Both the position numbers and the translations under genes were made by a program. Below, one piece after another: positions 10,587 to 23,058 of a stretch of DNA of 64,000 nucleotides. The DNA is from Clavelina lepadiformis. Its lineage: Eukaryota; Chordata; Ascidiacea; Aplousobranchia; Clavelinidae. Under the pieces are notes generated by a model that did not search any database, was not told the origin of the DNA, and saw only the letters and a list, made by a program, of their open reading frames with translations. The stretch lies in contig NC_135244.1 of NCBI RefSeq assembly GCF_947623445.1, forward strand, positions 6,262,001 to 6,326,000, written 5' to 3'. How positions within the stretch are numbered: the stretch's first letter is position 1; each line of letters starts with the position of its first letter.

Positions 10587-12225
10587 TGTAGCCTACATTA
10601 ACATTTTCTCACTTTCTTTTATATATCGAAAGCCTGTTCATGATAATTTGCTCACATCAGCTCACGATATTAACTATACAGAACTCGTGTCATCTCCCAT
10701 ATCAATATTAATGAAAGATGACATTTTACTGGTATCACTTTTGGCATTAAATTTTACTGGCAAAAGTATTGTTTTATCTATACATACATAAACGACAAAA
10801 TTCAGCTGTAGGCCTAATTGTGCTATATCCAGTCTTCAAAAATTCAATAAAGTACAATATATATAAAATAAGGCCTAAAGTGCTCGAGCAGAAAGTTCGC
10901 AGGTTTTTCGTTAAAGATGAAACCACGCAAAACTAGAAATGCACTCACAAAGCAAGTACACTTCCACTAAGACAGCTCATTACTTTCAAGCGGAATTTTC
11001 AGAAATGCAACGTTGTTTTGCTCGTTTGCGTTTTATCTGATTATACTAAGGGCATTATACAAAACGTTTTCAGAGTTAGTGACTTAATATCTCTTGTTCA
11101 TATTCAATATTTTTCTTGGCGGCGGATATTGTAAGACGACTTCAAATTGTACGTTGCAACATCTTATTGTATGGTTTTGAGTTTAGACAACGCACGCTTA
11201 TAATCGAGGCTATACTGTACTGCAATCCAGGTTAATCCTTCTTCGCTGGTACGGCCGGTATGCTACTATAGCGAAACGTTGAATGTAAGAAAAAAATCGA
11301 TGATAAATACTGTACGTTTTAGTTACCGCAGCAGCTAGTGCAGAATCGAATATATAGCAGAAACTTTCCTATTTTCCCGCATTAAAATGTTTTAATTGTC
11401 GATACTGAGCAACTCTGCCTGGGATACTCACAAAATGTACAACGAATTTTACCCGACTTAGATTTAATATATTTGTCCGTATTCTCTCCTCCAAGTTCTG
11501 GATAGGGCTTTCCCCTTTTCTCAAACTAACAATAGCAAGTCTGTATCAAAGCACTTCTCTTTCGTTGGCAACATCATACTTAGCATTTGAATTGCAAAGT
11601 GCTATACAGAATATGGAAATCTTAAACTAACTTCACAAGAGCTTGCGGTTATAAGCTGTAAGCAAATTGCGCCATCGGTGGTTTTCATCAAAGCGTTGAG
11701 TGCGTGATTAAGCTTAATTTACGTCCTCAGGCAAAGGCTAACAGACAGACGGTCATGCACATGTAGAATAGATTGTTTATGATACCCAATGCAAGGAAAC
11801 TTGACTGCTCGTTCCATAAATATCGGATTAAAATAAATGATTGGATTTCAACAAAAAAGTTGCATATCGATAAGCTGCGTGATAATCTCCGCTCTAGTTT
11901 ACGTTCATGTCAAGCAGCGGACGCCGGAGGAATACGTGTTAAATAAGAACACTGCATTGGATAAAAAAATAGCAGAAAATACGCGAATGGGAAACTAATA
12001 AAAACTACTCACGGTCGAAACAAGGTAAAAAAAGGAAACTATTAAAACAAAAGACCGGAACAGTGAAACACTGAGCACAAGACGGAAATGAAAAAAATAC
12101 GATTTACACTTCTATGTAGTCAAGGTACGACGCACCAACTCAGAAAAAAACAGAAAATTGGCACAAAATTTTAAGAAATATATTTGATCGGTTAAATGTA
12201 TCGGATCCGACATGAAAGATACCTA
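10587..12225. other. Intergenic stretch between C-type lectin and REXO1
   Basis: About 1.6 kb where both flanking genes end (convergent). No coding exon, RNA gene or repeat unit was recognised. Part must be the 3' UTR of REXO1. Confidence 0.4.
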
Positions 12226-15200
12226 TCAATGAGATACTTTTGAATCTTCGTTCATCTTCCATTTCATCAACTTGACGCACGCCATGGCGTCTTCGAAACT
12301 ATCGTGACCTTCGTCGGCTAAAATACAAATATGACTAAATTTAAAACAGAAATAAACGCAACCCACATCAATAACATGGAACAATAAAACTTAGGTAATT
12401 CTTACACAACTATCCATGATAGACAAGTTTGTAAAAAATGTGTAAAAACTTTATAGATGTCTCCTACTACAGTTGTACAAAACACAAGATGTCCACTAGT
12501 TGTTAGCCAACCAATACTAACAATTCTTTTCATATTGTCTAAAGACTTTGTGGAACAGTGGACAGCCTGTATATTTCAAGTTTTGTGTTCCATTTGCCTT
12601 TACCCGAATTTTGTATAATAATTCCTAAATGCTCTGACATCAAATTTCGCAAGGCACGTTTATACGGCGGACCAAGACGGTGCGGAAAAACAACGGAAGT
12701 GTCCACCACGGAGCAATGAATGAGCTGCAGAATATCAATATGAAGTACATCAGTTGAAATTTCGTTTTTTAAGTCACAGAGAGATCGAAAATTTACCCGC
12801 AGAGCTGTCAAGTCGCTCTCTAAACTGTGGCCCATCAGTATGGTATCAGCAGAAAATTTGCTGAGGAAAACCGCCTGAACGTCCCGTAACGTTGTTGTAA
12901 CACCTTTTAAATCCTCCTCTGCTAAGCCACTCCATCTAAATTAAAACACAATGCTTGTTGACCAAAATCTCTTGAATAACTATAAGTCAGACAAAGTTGA
13001 CTGCTAGATTAGTTGATATTTTGCAATGTCAGATCTTACACTGGCAAGATTTAATGAAACAAGATACACAGAGACCTAGTGTTGTAGTCAAGTATTCTCC
13101 CACATGGTTTAACAAGAGTATCGTAAGTAAGGTTTCCATCAAAATCGACGACCGTTACTCGAATTAGTTCAAGCCCCACAACTGTGTATGCCTATAAGTT
13201 TCAGAAAGAGCGTTATGACAGTTTAAAAGAGTAACATTCAACATTGACACATACTTAAAGTTATATACAACTGGTAATACCATTTCACAATCCAATGCAA
13301 ATATTCCTGGATTTACAACATCAGACGCTTTGAACATTGTCTTCACGTAACTGGTACAGTCCAACTTATTGTCCGCATGCACGTGTGTCTACAACATCAA
13401 GAAACAAGTTTGACAAAATTATTTTTAAACCAATTGCTTACTCTTACTATCTAATATGATAAAGAAATTAATTTATTACAAAAATAACTATTTGATCAAA
13501 ATTTACTATATCAATCCACAACATATTTTTACCTCAGCTACAGAGCAACCCTCAGCACCTATTGGACCTTGGCAACAAGAATAACGTTTCTCCCAGTGGG
13601 AGCCAACCTTAAGGGTATCAAGAGTGTTGATTACGACACTATAACTTAGCTATGGTAAAACAAAGCACCAATATGTTGCCATTACTAACACTTAACAAAT
13701 ACCCTAAAGTGAATAAGTTAACATACTTTGGTGGAGTAAGCCCTTCCCCAGTGGTGAACGCATTCATCATCTGTTCGACCAAAGTGTCCGCCCTTGTAAA
13801 GGATAAACTCCTTTCCACATCGAGCACAAATTTTCCTTGATGGCGAAACAATAAAGTGAAAATTAACCATGTTAAAGCAAAGATAATAAAAGAATGTCAA
13901 AAAGTATACGGATTATGATGACTTTGGTGTTAATATGTAACATTTTCAAGCCAAAGTACTTGGTAGTATCTTTGTTGGGTTTTGGCAATTCTTTCATAAA
14001 TTTGCAACAACCACTAATATCTCCAGGCCTAGGGAAACCATTTTCATCCAGTTGCTTTTCAGTCAGTATGTAATGGCACATTTCTTCATAAATTTCCTCA
14101 CCTGCACAACGAAGAAAACTTGTCTTATCTTAGAAATTCTTTACAGCAGCTGTTTAGTTTGTGTTTGGCAAATCATAACCTATTTATTTCTAGTCATGCA
14201 AATTGTGGTAAAAATGCCATTTTTGCCAAATCTACCAACTCCTTGCTAACCTGAAAAATGTTTTTCATCAACGCGCTTCGTAAAGGAGTAGCCTCCCTTA
14301 CAAGAACGAGTACTGCCATCAAGAATTTTTTTGTGAGTAGATGTTTTCGAAGATGCCTTTTTTAACTCTTTAAGCCTTTTAGTTTTCTCTTGAGAAGTTC
14401 CGTGTGCAATTCGTACACAGTTGCTTTTGAACACAATTTTTGCTGAAGTATCTGGTGTTGTTGACGCAGATTTTAATTTGCTCTCATCGGCAATTTTAGC
14501 TGCTGAAGTGTCCCGGGACTTCATGGCCCTCAGTTTCTTCGTCGTACTTGCAGCTAAACTGAGATATATGGCTTTAGATTTACTGCGATCCTGACATTGT
14601 TTTTCTTCGTTTGTAGCCTACAAAAAAGTTGTCCGGGGATTAGAAAATTAAAAGAGCAACCTTCAATATAGATTTAATATAATAGTTGGAACATCAGCAT
14701 TGACAAACCATATTATACGCTTTCACGTAATCTTTTCCATGTATCCTCAGACACTCATCTATAAATACAGTCAAATATCTTTGACGAATATTTGTGGGAA
14801 CCTATATTGCATGAAAAAGTACAACACAATATCAGATACTATATATCATGGCGGAAAATGATTTCGAGAATTAATAAAAAGATTTTGCAGAAAAGTTTTA
14901 AAAAGCACGAAATAAACTAGATGTCATCATAAAATAACAAACTGGCTTTAGCCAGGGGATTCAGAAAAGCTCTATAGACTTGAATGTAAAAAAGTTTCCA
15001 AGGCTATTTGTAATAAATTACCTTTGAGTAGCGATTAGGTAGAATCCTCGGCCTCTCTGGTATTCCACTTTCTACAGGGTTAAATTTGGGATCATGGGCC
15101 ACTCTGTTGCTGCCTTTCGCAACCGTTCCTGAAAGTGTCTGGGAACTTTCCAAAGATTTTCTATTAAGAAATATCAAATGTTACATCACTGCAGCTTCAA

Positions 15201-18200
15201 CAAAATAAAGACAAATCTAATTACACTGGGAAATTTAATCTGTAATATGTCTAGTATTTCATTAATATCAGTATATTAGTCTATTAGGATATACATTACC
15301 AATAAACAGCGGTACCCAAGCTTTTTTGATTGTGACCCAAATCGGAGTTTAACAAACCTCTCGCGACCCAAGCCTCAAACAGCGTATTTTAACATGAAGA
15401 AAATTTTGGTTATATGCATGATTTTTGGCAGTAAGTTGCTAAGTTTGTTTTCAGCAATCTATTCTTTACTCCAGTACCTGTGCTACATAGAGACAGAGAC
15501 AAGCAGTGGTAGTGTGGTCCACTCACTGTGAAACACACCAGGTTTGCATTGTATCCGCGCAACCTAATTTTTGACCCTTGTTTGGGTCACGACCCATACT
15601 TTGGAAACCACGGCCAATAATAATATATCACTACAAATAATCATGTCATGGTAACATAGCATAGCTGAAACCAGACCTTCTTAAATCTTGGAAAGGTTTC
15701 TTTCGAACTAAACTTGTCGCTGTCCCAGTCACAGTGGGGGATTTTGAGGCAAGTGAATGTCTCCTGGAAAGAGACAATGAACCTTGCGAGAGTTTGGATG
15801 TTGGCAGATGTGCAACTCGTTTCGAATCTGACGTTAACTAAACGTTGACCAAGCAGAGTGGATAGTCAATTGCATTAGTGCATATACAATACATGTTATA
15901 ATAATTTCTGTTCTCATATTACCATTAAAAGCTAGAGACATAAAACTGAAAATTTACGTTCAACCACAGCGACACATGATGGTTACATTTCAGTGCCATA
16001 ACACAATGTCATGCTCAACATGTTATATCTTTACTAGTTCCTACCTTTGAGGACGCTCCACGAAGAGAATCTAGAATTTTCTTTTCTCTTTCTATTTCAA
16101 CCATCTGCATTCGCTTCATCATTGCTTGTGCTGGTGTCAGATGTTGCTTCACTTGTTTTGGTGTCTTCAAAAAAGGTAAATTTAGATAATAAAATAAAGT
16201 ACCACATGTTTTTTTTTCTAATTTGATCAAAATAATTAATTATCCATGCATGGTGGTAAAGGTGCAAAACGGAAAAATAGGCTTTACAGTATATGTTGTA
16301 CAGTACATGACAACATATAGGATCATAGTAGCAACAGCTAAATAACTGAGGAATCTATTTAACCCACCCTGTTTAACGTTGTTGCTGAATGTGTTGCTGC
16401 ATTATGAGCAACTCGTCGATATTTTGGTGGCGGGGCACATGAAACATTGTTGTTTCCTGAAGTACTTTCTACTTCTTCCGACACCTGTCAAACCACACAA
16501 ATATCCAATTAGTGACTATTGTCATTAAAATTTATTTTTGGGTATTTCTACTTAACATTTTGTACTTTTATTAAGCATTCTGTTTTATGCAACATTTTAC
16601 TAGTTTTGGCATGCTAATACAATCGACCTTATTAACTGCAGGTTTGTCTTTTGTTTTCTTATAGTCAGCCTCAAAGCTTTCTTGGTATATGCGGAAGCAT
16701 TCCTCGTACGTCCCGATCTTATTTAATTCTTTATCGAGTCTAAGCAAGAATAAGAACTAAAATTCAAGCATAAAATAAAAAGCATTTAAAGGCTGCTTAA
16801 TAAGTATAGCTCTAAAATCCTGAACTAAGTGCAACCGGTTGTCTAACACAAAACTAACCTATCAATTTCTTCTTTGTCAATGAATCTGTTAATGTCAGCT
16901 TCAGTGGGAGATTTAAATCCAGGTTTAATCTTCTTGTAGGAATCTTTAGCGTTCTCCTTCAAATTGCTCTTTCTCTTCAAAATTTTCTTTTTTTCATGTA
17001 GTATTTTTGCAGTGCTTTTTTTCAAATTTGTGATCTGTTTTGTTTTTTTTGATGAAGGCTTGGAATTTATTTTCACATCTTTGTTAGTATTGTGTTTCTG
17101 TGCAGGAGTTTCCTTCGCATTAACATCATATGATTTTTTCAACAAAGAGCTAACTTTGTTAGCAGTTTCTTTGGGTTTCGGCGACATCACGTCATCACTG
17201 TCACTGTCACTTCCAAACAAGATATTAGCAACTGTAAGGTTTTTATTTAACCTCATCTCAAACTGGTTAAGCCCAATATTGCTTGGCTTCATATTGTCAC
17301 ATGCGCTTAAGTTATTCGCGTCAGTTTTAGATGCATGTATCAGTTCTTTTACCACGGATCCCACTTGGCAAGACTCCTTTATTTCACTCGTGAGCTTTTC
17401 AAAAACGTTTTTTCTGATTTGGTGTTCATTTTCCTTTTTTCTTGGGAATTTTAAATTTTGGTCGGGTGTGCTGGATGGTGCTTTCAGACTAGACTCAGGG
17501 GACTCAGTAAGGTCAATTGTAGCAGGAGAGTTACTTACAGTGGCCCTGGAAGTTGTTGTGTCATCAATATCATCATCATTGATCACAAGCTGTGCAACAT
17601 TATCATCCCCATCCGATAGATCTTTTCTTTCTACGTTAAAACCAGACAGGAAATGCTTGACCTAATTCTGTGCATGTTGTAACACATATGGTACCAGCAA
17701 TCGATTTCAAATTTATCTACATTATTATCTTTAATCTAAATTATACCGTCATCAGCAGTAAGATCTATGATAGATTCTTCAGAAGACATTTCTTTATTGC
17801 TCTTTCGCGTATTCTTTATGTTGTAATTACACATCGGGTCGTATTCCAAATCATTGCGTGGTTTTGATTTGGAAACAGAATATTTCACAGCTTTGCTTGA
17901 GGTTCTAAGAGCCGAAAAACATTGTTTAGCCATGTTGGATACTACTGTATGCATAGATGTTTTTGGTTTAGCATAGTAAAAGAACAGTTACCTCAGTCTA
18001 GCTCCCTTTGCAGAATGCAAGATAGATTTGGTTTTGCTTTTTTCATGAAGTTCACTGTGGTCAACTTCTGATGAGCTTGAAAGTTCTTAAAGTAAATCAA
18101 CAACTATCAAAAACTTTTACAGACAGAATGTAAATAACTGTATAATTATTATATCGTAGTGATAGGATTGCAATAGTTCACACTTTCAGAAAATAACTTT

Positions 18201-18721
18201 ATACATTAAATTTGAAAAAGTCTATCGTTTTCACACATAATCAACATTTATCATGGTTAAATAATTACCCGAAACCGAGAAGTCTTTGTATAAATCTGTT
18301 GACCCTGTATATGGTTTATATGGAACATATTCACCATGACTGTTTTCTGATGTGCTGTAAGAATATGACGGAATTTGGGAGGTGGTTGTCACAAAAGGTG
18401 AGAATTCAGTGAAACTGGAAGTTGAAGCAGATTCACCAATTTCATTCTTGAGTTGATTTATTTGTTTCTTTATTTCTTTCAACTGGTCATAGTCACTTTT
18501 CACAGCGCTTGGTGCTTCTTCAAACAGAAAATATAAAAAGGTATAAAAGTAGATAATTCTCGTGAAATAAAACAAACTTCTCTCAGTAGAAATAACTCAT
18601 TTGATGTGTTACCTCTTGGCTTTCCAGAATGTCTGAAATGGCAATAGGGCCTTTTGCATGTATCATTTTTTCCAGCACTGGGGCATTCAATACCACAAAA
18701 GTATCCACGATTTGGAAGCAT
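12226..18721 (-). CDS. REXO1: RNA exonuclease 1 homolog (REXO1, DEDDh family)
   Basis: Eighteen exons whose phases all agree: 18613-18721, 18269-18517, 17992-18067, 17747-17904, 16859-17630, 16628-16739, 16368-16484, 16045-16164, 15677-15837, 15022-15160, 14251-14617, 13942-14101, 13727-13835, 13533-13649, 13281-13388, 13076-13191, 12604-12935, 12226-12317; 3414 nt, 1137 aa. The N-terminus [14 protein letters not shown] plus [10 protein letters not shown] is the CCCH-like finger that opens REXO1. A long charged, low-complexity middle follows. Then come zinc-binding CARCGKEF and RYSCC, and the exonuclease core with catalytic motifs ALDCEM (Asp, Glu), GHSLESDL (Asp) and GHDSFEDA (His, Asp). [13 protein letters not shown] is a family hallmark. 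REXO1 is a nuclear 3'-5' exonuclease known to bind elongin A. Four exons carry an R-V/I-A-H motif. A hAT-like element sits in one intron. Confidence 0.95.
15307..15613. mobile_element. hAT-like MITE in a REXO1 intron
   Basis: A 307-base element with imperfect terminal inverted repeats (5' CAGCGGTACCCAAG, 3' TTGGAAACCACGG) and an 8-bp flanking duplication CCAATAAA/CCAATAAT with one mismatch (15299-15306 and 15614-15621). The GGTNCCCAA-type ends and 8-bp target site are those of hAT superfamily elements. No transposase is encoded, so it is non-autonomous. It interrupts only the intron between exons 15677-15837 and 15022-15160. Confidence 0.75.
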
Positions 18722-18995
18722 TTTATGAAAAATATTAATATATCTTCAAATGCATATCTACACTGTTTGTATCGTTATCAATAAAATAGAAATAAGTAGA
18801 ACTCCTAAAAATTTTTTTATTAGTGATGTCAATAGTACAGTGACATTGTAATAAAACAGTTAACGAAAACTGATGAACAAAACTCGAAATACAATTATTA
18901 AGATACAAATGAGTTGGAAAGTCTTTTAACATTAACTGATATATCTGATGGATAAATTGTTACAAGGTAAACACAGAACTTAAACATGTTATGGC

Positions 18996-19014
18996 TATAT
19001 ATATATATATATAT
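18996..19014. repeat. (TA)n microsatellite
   Basis: Uninterrupted TA dinucleotide run between the 3' end of LIN9 and the start of REXO1. Confidence 0.9.
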
Positions 19015-19127
19015 TCTTTGAAATAAATTCCTCTTTTCAAACTGTACATGAATTATCAAGTATTTGGCTAGATTTTTACACAGTTTGATACTAGACAGAA
19101 CATTTTAGCCTTGATTTTTATCATATA

Positions 19128-19133
19128 TTTATT
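19128..19133 (-). terminator. Candidate polyadenylation signal for LIN9
   Basis: AATAAA on the minus strand, about 350 bases after the LIN9 stop. Position is plausible; other weaker signals cannot be excluded. Confidence 0.4.
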
Positions 19134-19486
19134 AGCCCCAACCTAGTTAATGTTTATTTTTTGACAATTTTTGATTGAACTGATTAATTAAGAAGCTATC
19201 AGCTATGCGATATGATAATACATAAATAATGAATAATCATGCATCATTGAGGTATCAATGCAAGCAAAAAATTTCAAGAATGTCACAACTCCTTAAACAT
19301 TTCTCAAAAAAGCAATCGAAGCATACATTAATTCTAGACCAATAACAATTCACCTATCTGATACCATATTGTCATTCTACTATACCTAAAGGAGAAGAGC
19401 ATGTTTATATGATACAAAAGAAAATTATGCATATGCCTATATTTTCCTATTGCCTATAGCCAACTATATATCTCCCATGCTGCAAG

Positions 19487-21169
19487 TTACATAAAATCTG
19501 ATAAATTAGATGAAACTTCCGAATTCATGAATCCATTGTGCTCCATGCCACTCCTAACATGAGCAATATGAATTTCAACATTGTTTTGAAAGCACTCTTG
19601 GTTCTCTGTACACAGATTAACTTTAATGTCTTTCATTGCATCAGTTAGCGACTTGAATTCAAGGGAACTACCTTTTGTTTCTTTTAAGCATTTAATCTGC
19701 ATCATTAAAGCTGTAAGCTGCATGATGAGGTCAGTTAGGCCTGCATTTTTGACAGGGCGCTTTGATCCTATGCCCAATAAATCATCGCTGATGTTTTTCT
19801 CAGCCACCATATGCTCCGCTGAGGCTAGACATTGCTTCTTACGTTGAGAGGACTGATCACTGGGAAGACTTTGCTCAGGATAAAGCTCCAAACAAAATCT
19901 CTGAACTCCAACAAGTAGTTCATTCAAGTCTTTGTTTAGCCTTTCTAGATCAAGCACAATTGTGGCATATTTTCTTTGAAATTCCAAAGTAAGTGTCTCG
20001 CCATAAGAATTTGCCTTTTCAGCTTGTGAATTCATTTCACCAAGTTTACAGATTTTCTCTCTTTTTACTGTTAGCACTTTTGACAATCTCGCAATACGTT
20101 TCAGAAACTGAACAGGAAAACCTCCAAGAGTGCCACATTGTTCGTCACTAGGTGAAAAGAGTAACTTGCTCCTCAGTGGAGATCGACCAAGAACAGGATC
20201 ATGTTCATTGGCTGGGCTTTGGAGGCTTACATCTAAATCAGTATGACGTGGCTCACTGAAGTTTGAGAAAACACGATTCCCAATATGATGTTTCCTCTCC
20301 ATCAATGACAAAAGATTAATTGTCTCCTGTGGTTCACAGCTAGCTACTTCCACATCGGGAACTAAATGGGTACCAAGATTGGACCTGTCAAATGTAACCC
20401 TGTAAGAAGCATTGCAAATATCAACAGCATCGATATGGCCAGTGAAGAGCCCATCGTGGGTGCCACGGACTCGGGCAGTTACACTTGTGCCAACCACAAG
20501 AGGCATTGGAATTTCGCGAGGCAAGTCACTCCACCCTTCCGGATCATTGTGAGCAGTTTTTCGCTGCTGGAGCAACCTTATCTTGTTCCTTTTATGCTCC
20601 AAAGCCATCCTCTCCTCCTCAAAAAAAGCTTCTGAACATCTGCGAGGTTTTCCCATCAAACGTCGAATTTTTGTCCAGTGAGCACGGGTCATTTTTCTTA
20701 CAGACAGTTCAGGAAAGGATTCCTTGAGGCACATGCAAAAGTCGTTTTCACCCATAAATAACGCACTATCCAGGTGGGAATAAAACCATTCGTACATGCA
20801 CATTTTGTGAGCCTTTGGCAGTTTTAGCAAGTTACGCAGCCTGCCACCAACACGCTTGGCCACAGCTTTTTCAGAATTCATCTGTAATCCTGGAGATTCT
20901 GGGATTGGCTGAAGAGAGGGTATTGGTTGTTGCTTTTCCACAGAAGTTGGTGAAGTCAAACGCTTCTGTGGGCTTGATCTTATAGTCCTTCTGCTCCATC
21001 CATGTTCATTTGAAGTGATTTCATTGTCATTGAATATGAGACTGTTCTTTTTTCTCTTCCTCTGTGGTCTGCTTGGTGATGATGGTGAACTCATTAAAGA
21101 CCTGGTCAACTTCATGTTCATAAGAACTTCCGCTGACGTATCTTCCAAATTCTTTTCAGTCATATCCAT
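19487..21169 (-). CDS. LIN9: LIN9 homolog, MuvB/DREAM complex subunit (single exon)
   Basis: One open frame of 560 aa from ATG at 21169. Residues 1-105 are Ser/Pro-rich and basic (SSPSSPSRPQRKRKK). The DIRP region begins about residue 110 with RLRNLLKLPKAHKMCMYEWF and continues through ENDFCMCLKESFP and KIRRLMGKPRRCS to FFEEER. A Tudor-like stretch follows (VTARVRGTHDGLFTGHIDAVD, FDRSNLGTH at about 230-280). The C-terminal half is helical and corresponds to the part that pairs with LIN52/LIN37 in the MuvB core. LIN9 directs cell-cycle gene repression with DREAM and activation with B-Myb in the nucleus. Length matches the family (about 540 aa). It has no introns although vertebrate orthologues have many; the frame is intact, so it is not a decayed retrocopy. 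Confidence 0.95.
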   Translation of the reverse strand: MDMTEKNLEDTSAEVLMNMKLTRSLMSSPSSPSRPQRKRKKNSLIFNDNEITSNEHGWSRRTIRSSPQKRLTSPTSVEKQQPIPSLQPIPESPGLQMNSEKAVAKRVGGRLRNLLKLPKAHKMCMYEWFYSHLDSALFMGENDFCMCLKESFPELSVRKMTRAHWTKIRRLMGKPRRCSEAFFEEERMALEHKRNKIRLLQQRKTAHNDPEGWSDLPREIPMPLVVGTSVTARVRGTHDGLFTGHIDAVDICNASYRVTFDRSNLGTHLVPDVEVASCEPQETINLLSLMERKHHIGNRVFSNFSEPRHTDLDVSLQSPANEHDPVLGRSPLRSKLLFSPSDEQCGTLGGFPVQFLKRIARLSKVLTVKREKICKLGEMNSQAEKANSYGETLTLEFQRKYATIVLDLERLNKDLNELLVGVQRFCLELYPEQSLPSDQSSQRKKQCLASAEHMVAEKNISDDLLGIGSKRPVKNAGLTDLIMQLTALMMQIKCLKETKGSSLEFKSLTDAMKDIKVNLCTENQECFQNNVEIHIAHVRSGMEHNGFMNSEVSSNLSDFM

Positions 21170-22646
21170 TCCACCAAATTTTTTACATTAATTAGGTTTA
21201 TACCAGTAATTTACCAAGTTACTGACGTGATTAGGTACGGTATAGATACTGCATAAAAACATTAACAAAAGTTAAGCATAACCATATATCATTGCGGTGG
21301 AATGCTGCGTGAGAAATGACATGTCCAATAAAATTGCTTTATATTGTATGAGAAATCCGCAATTACACATGGAGTGTATATCTTCAAGGTTAAACAGAAA
21401 ACATACCACCATGATTGACCCTACCAGGATTGTAAAAATTTTTTTTTGAAAAAACTCAAACCATCGTTTTTTGGTAAATATATATCCGGCTTCCACGGGC
21501 AAAAAACATGGCTTTTAATACCATCCAAAACAAGGTCACAAATACCTTTAAGTATTTATGCCCTGTTAATAAAAAAGTAATTAGAGATAATTTTCATAGT
21601 TTATTGACTAGACACAATATTTGTTTTAATGGTTGTTGTTTAATTATTATGATGCAAATAATTGTTATAAAATCCTTCACAAAATATCATGACTGTATAA
21701 TTTTGTACAGTATATATTATAATGATTTATAACGAGAAAATTACACACAATTTTAACGAAGAACATTAGAGAAAGCTTTTAAAGAGAGCAACCAGAAATC
21801 AGTTGCCTAGATCAGGGTTGTCCACAGTTTACAAAGTCCAGAACTATATAAAACAAAAAGCTACAGAAGAATTAATCTAATGGTCTCATTGCAAAATGGG
21901 CGGATAAAGGATAGCAATATTTCAACATACTTCGTGAGAGCAGTGATGCGACGCGAAAGACGTCACATAAATGTTTGTCAATCATTCTGGTTCTCAGTAT
22001 ATTTTCAATAAGACTTATCTAACACTAATTATGTACGTGCATTTGAAAAGTTTTTTTGGTTTTGCCATATTTTATGTAACACATAATAGCACTTAACAGT
22101 TAACTGCGGCTTACAGGCACTACAAGGTCTCGTGACAGGTGGGACTATAAGAAATTACAGTTTTGTATAGTATTTGTGATACACAATTTTTAAATTCCCA
22201 CGTAATATCTAATTTTTATTTTCTTATTCGTTTGGCTAATCAAAGGCCAAATAAACAATCAAACTTAACAGGCAACTACAGTAGTTACTGAAGTAAAAAA
22301 AAATTATTCTATAATTGACCATCTGCTTACGCAAAAGTTGGTAAACAATTGTTTGAAATTGATAGTAACGTATCTTTTTGCAAGTTTTGCAAATTTTTGT
22401 GTTATTTTCAATTTCAACTTCAGCAAATTTCATTATCTAAATTTGTGTTAAACAATGACATTTACAGTATGTGCATTTGTATGTCTATGCACAAGCCACG
22501 GCTATACGGCAGCATGTATTACGGTGCAATGCTGAGAACTTGGCACACTTCACCAATAATTAAAAAATAGTTGATTATAATGAACTTAGTTTATAATTAT
22601 TTTAAGATGACTGGCGCATAACTGCTATATCGTCATACGAAGTATA
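21170..22646. other. LIN9 upstream region, no gene supported
   Basis: AT-rich DNA 5' of LIN9. Short frames show no recognisable domain. It presumably contains the LIN9 promoter; no defined element was identified. Confidence 0.35.
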
Positions 22647-22654
22647 GTATATAA

Positions 22655-23050
22655 CAGGGGTGGGCAAACTGCGGCTCTCCGGCATATTTTTTGTGGCTCT
22701 TCTAGTCGAATCGTAAAATTCCAAAAAAATTGTAAAGGCTACCAAGAGTACCGTTTATGAACGTTTCTGTGTATTTTTTTCTATTTAGGCCAGCATTTTG
22801 TTTATGACGTAACACTAGACATAGAATCCGACATTGTTTTCAGGTATAAATTCTATACTCTATGGCAAAGGGGTTCAAAGTGCCCTTTGCCGACATGTTT
22901 TTTATGGGTCTTCTAGCTGAATAGTACTATCCCAAATTGACTACTAATAATATAATAACCAAATTGACAATCATTACTGATTTTGCGGCTCGCTGGTGTT
23001 TATAGTTTTCCGCAAGTGACTCTTTCATTGAACAAGTTTGCCCACCCCTG
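22655..23050. mobile_element. hAT-like MITE with perfect 8-bp target duplication
   Basis: A 396-base element bounded by inverted termini (5' CAGGGGTGGGCAAACTGCGG, 3' AAGTTTGCCCACCCCTG) and flanked by an exact 8-bp duplication GTATATAA at 22647-22654 and 23051-23058. The CAGNGGTGGGCAAACT end and 8-bp duplication are typical of hAT elements. It has no coding capacity and is therefore non-autonomous. Internally, GCGGCTC-type sequence recurs near both ends, extending the inverted structure. Confidence 0.93.
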
Positions 23051-23058
23051 GTATATAA

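Noticed and set aside
17631..17661. Frame break in REXO1 between exons 4 and 5
   Set aside because: A first acceptor choice (AATTAG before 17661) gave a phase clash; the acceptor AACGTAG before 17630 has a good pyrimidine tract and restores phase, so no break is needed.
16964..17665. 233-codon open frame on the plus strand
   Set aside because: It is the antisense shadow of the large REXO1 exon (16859-17630), rich in Phe/Leu because the sense strand is Lys/Glu-rich.
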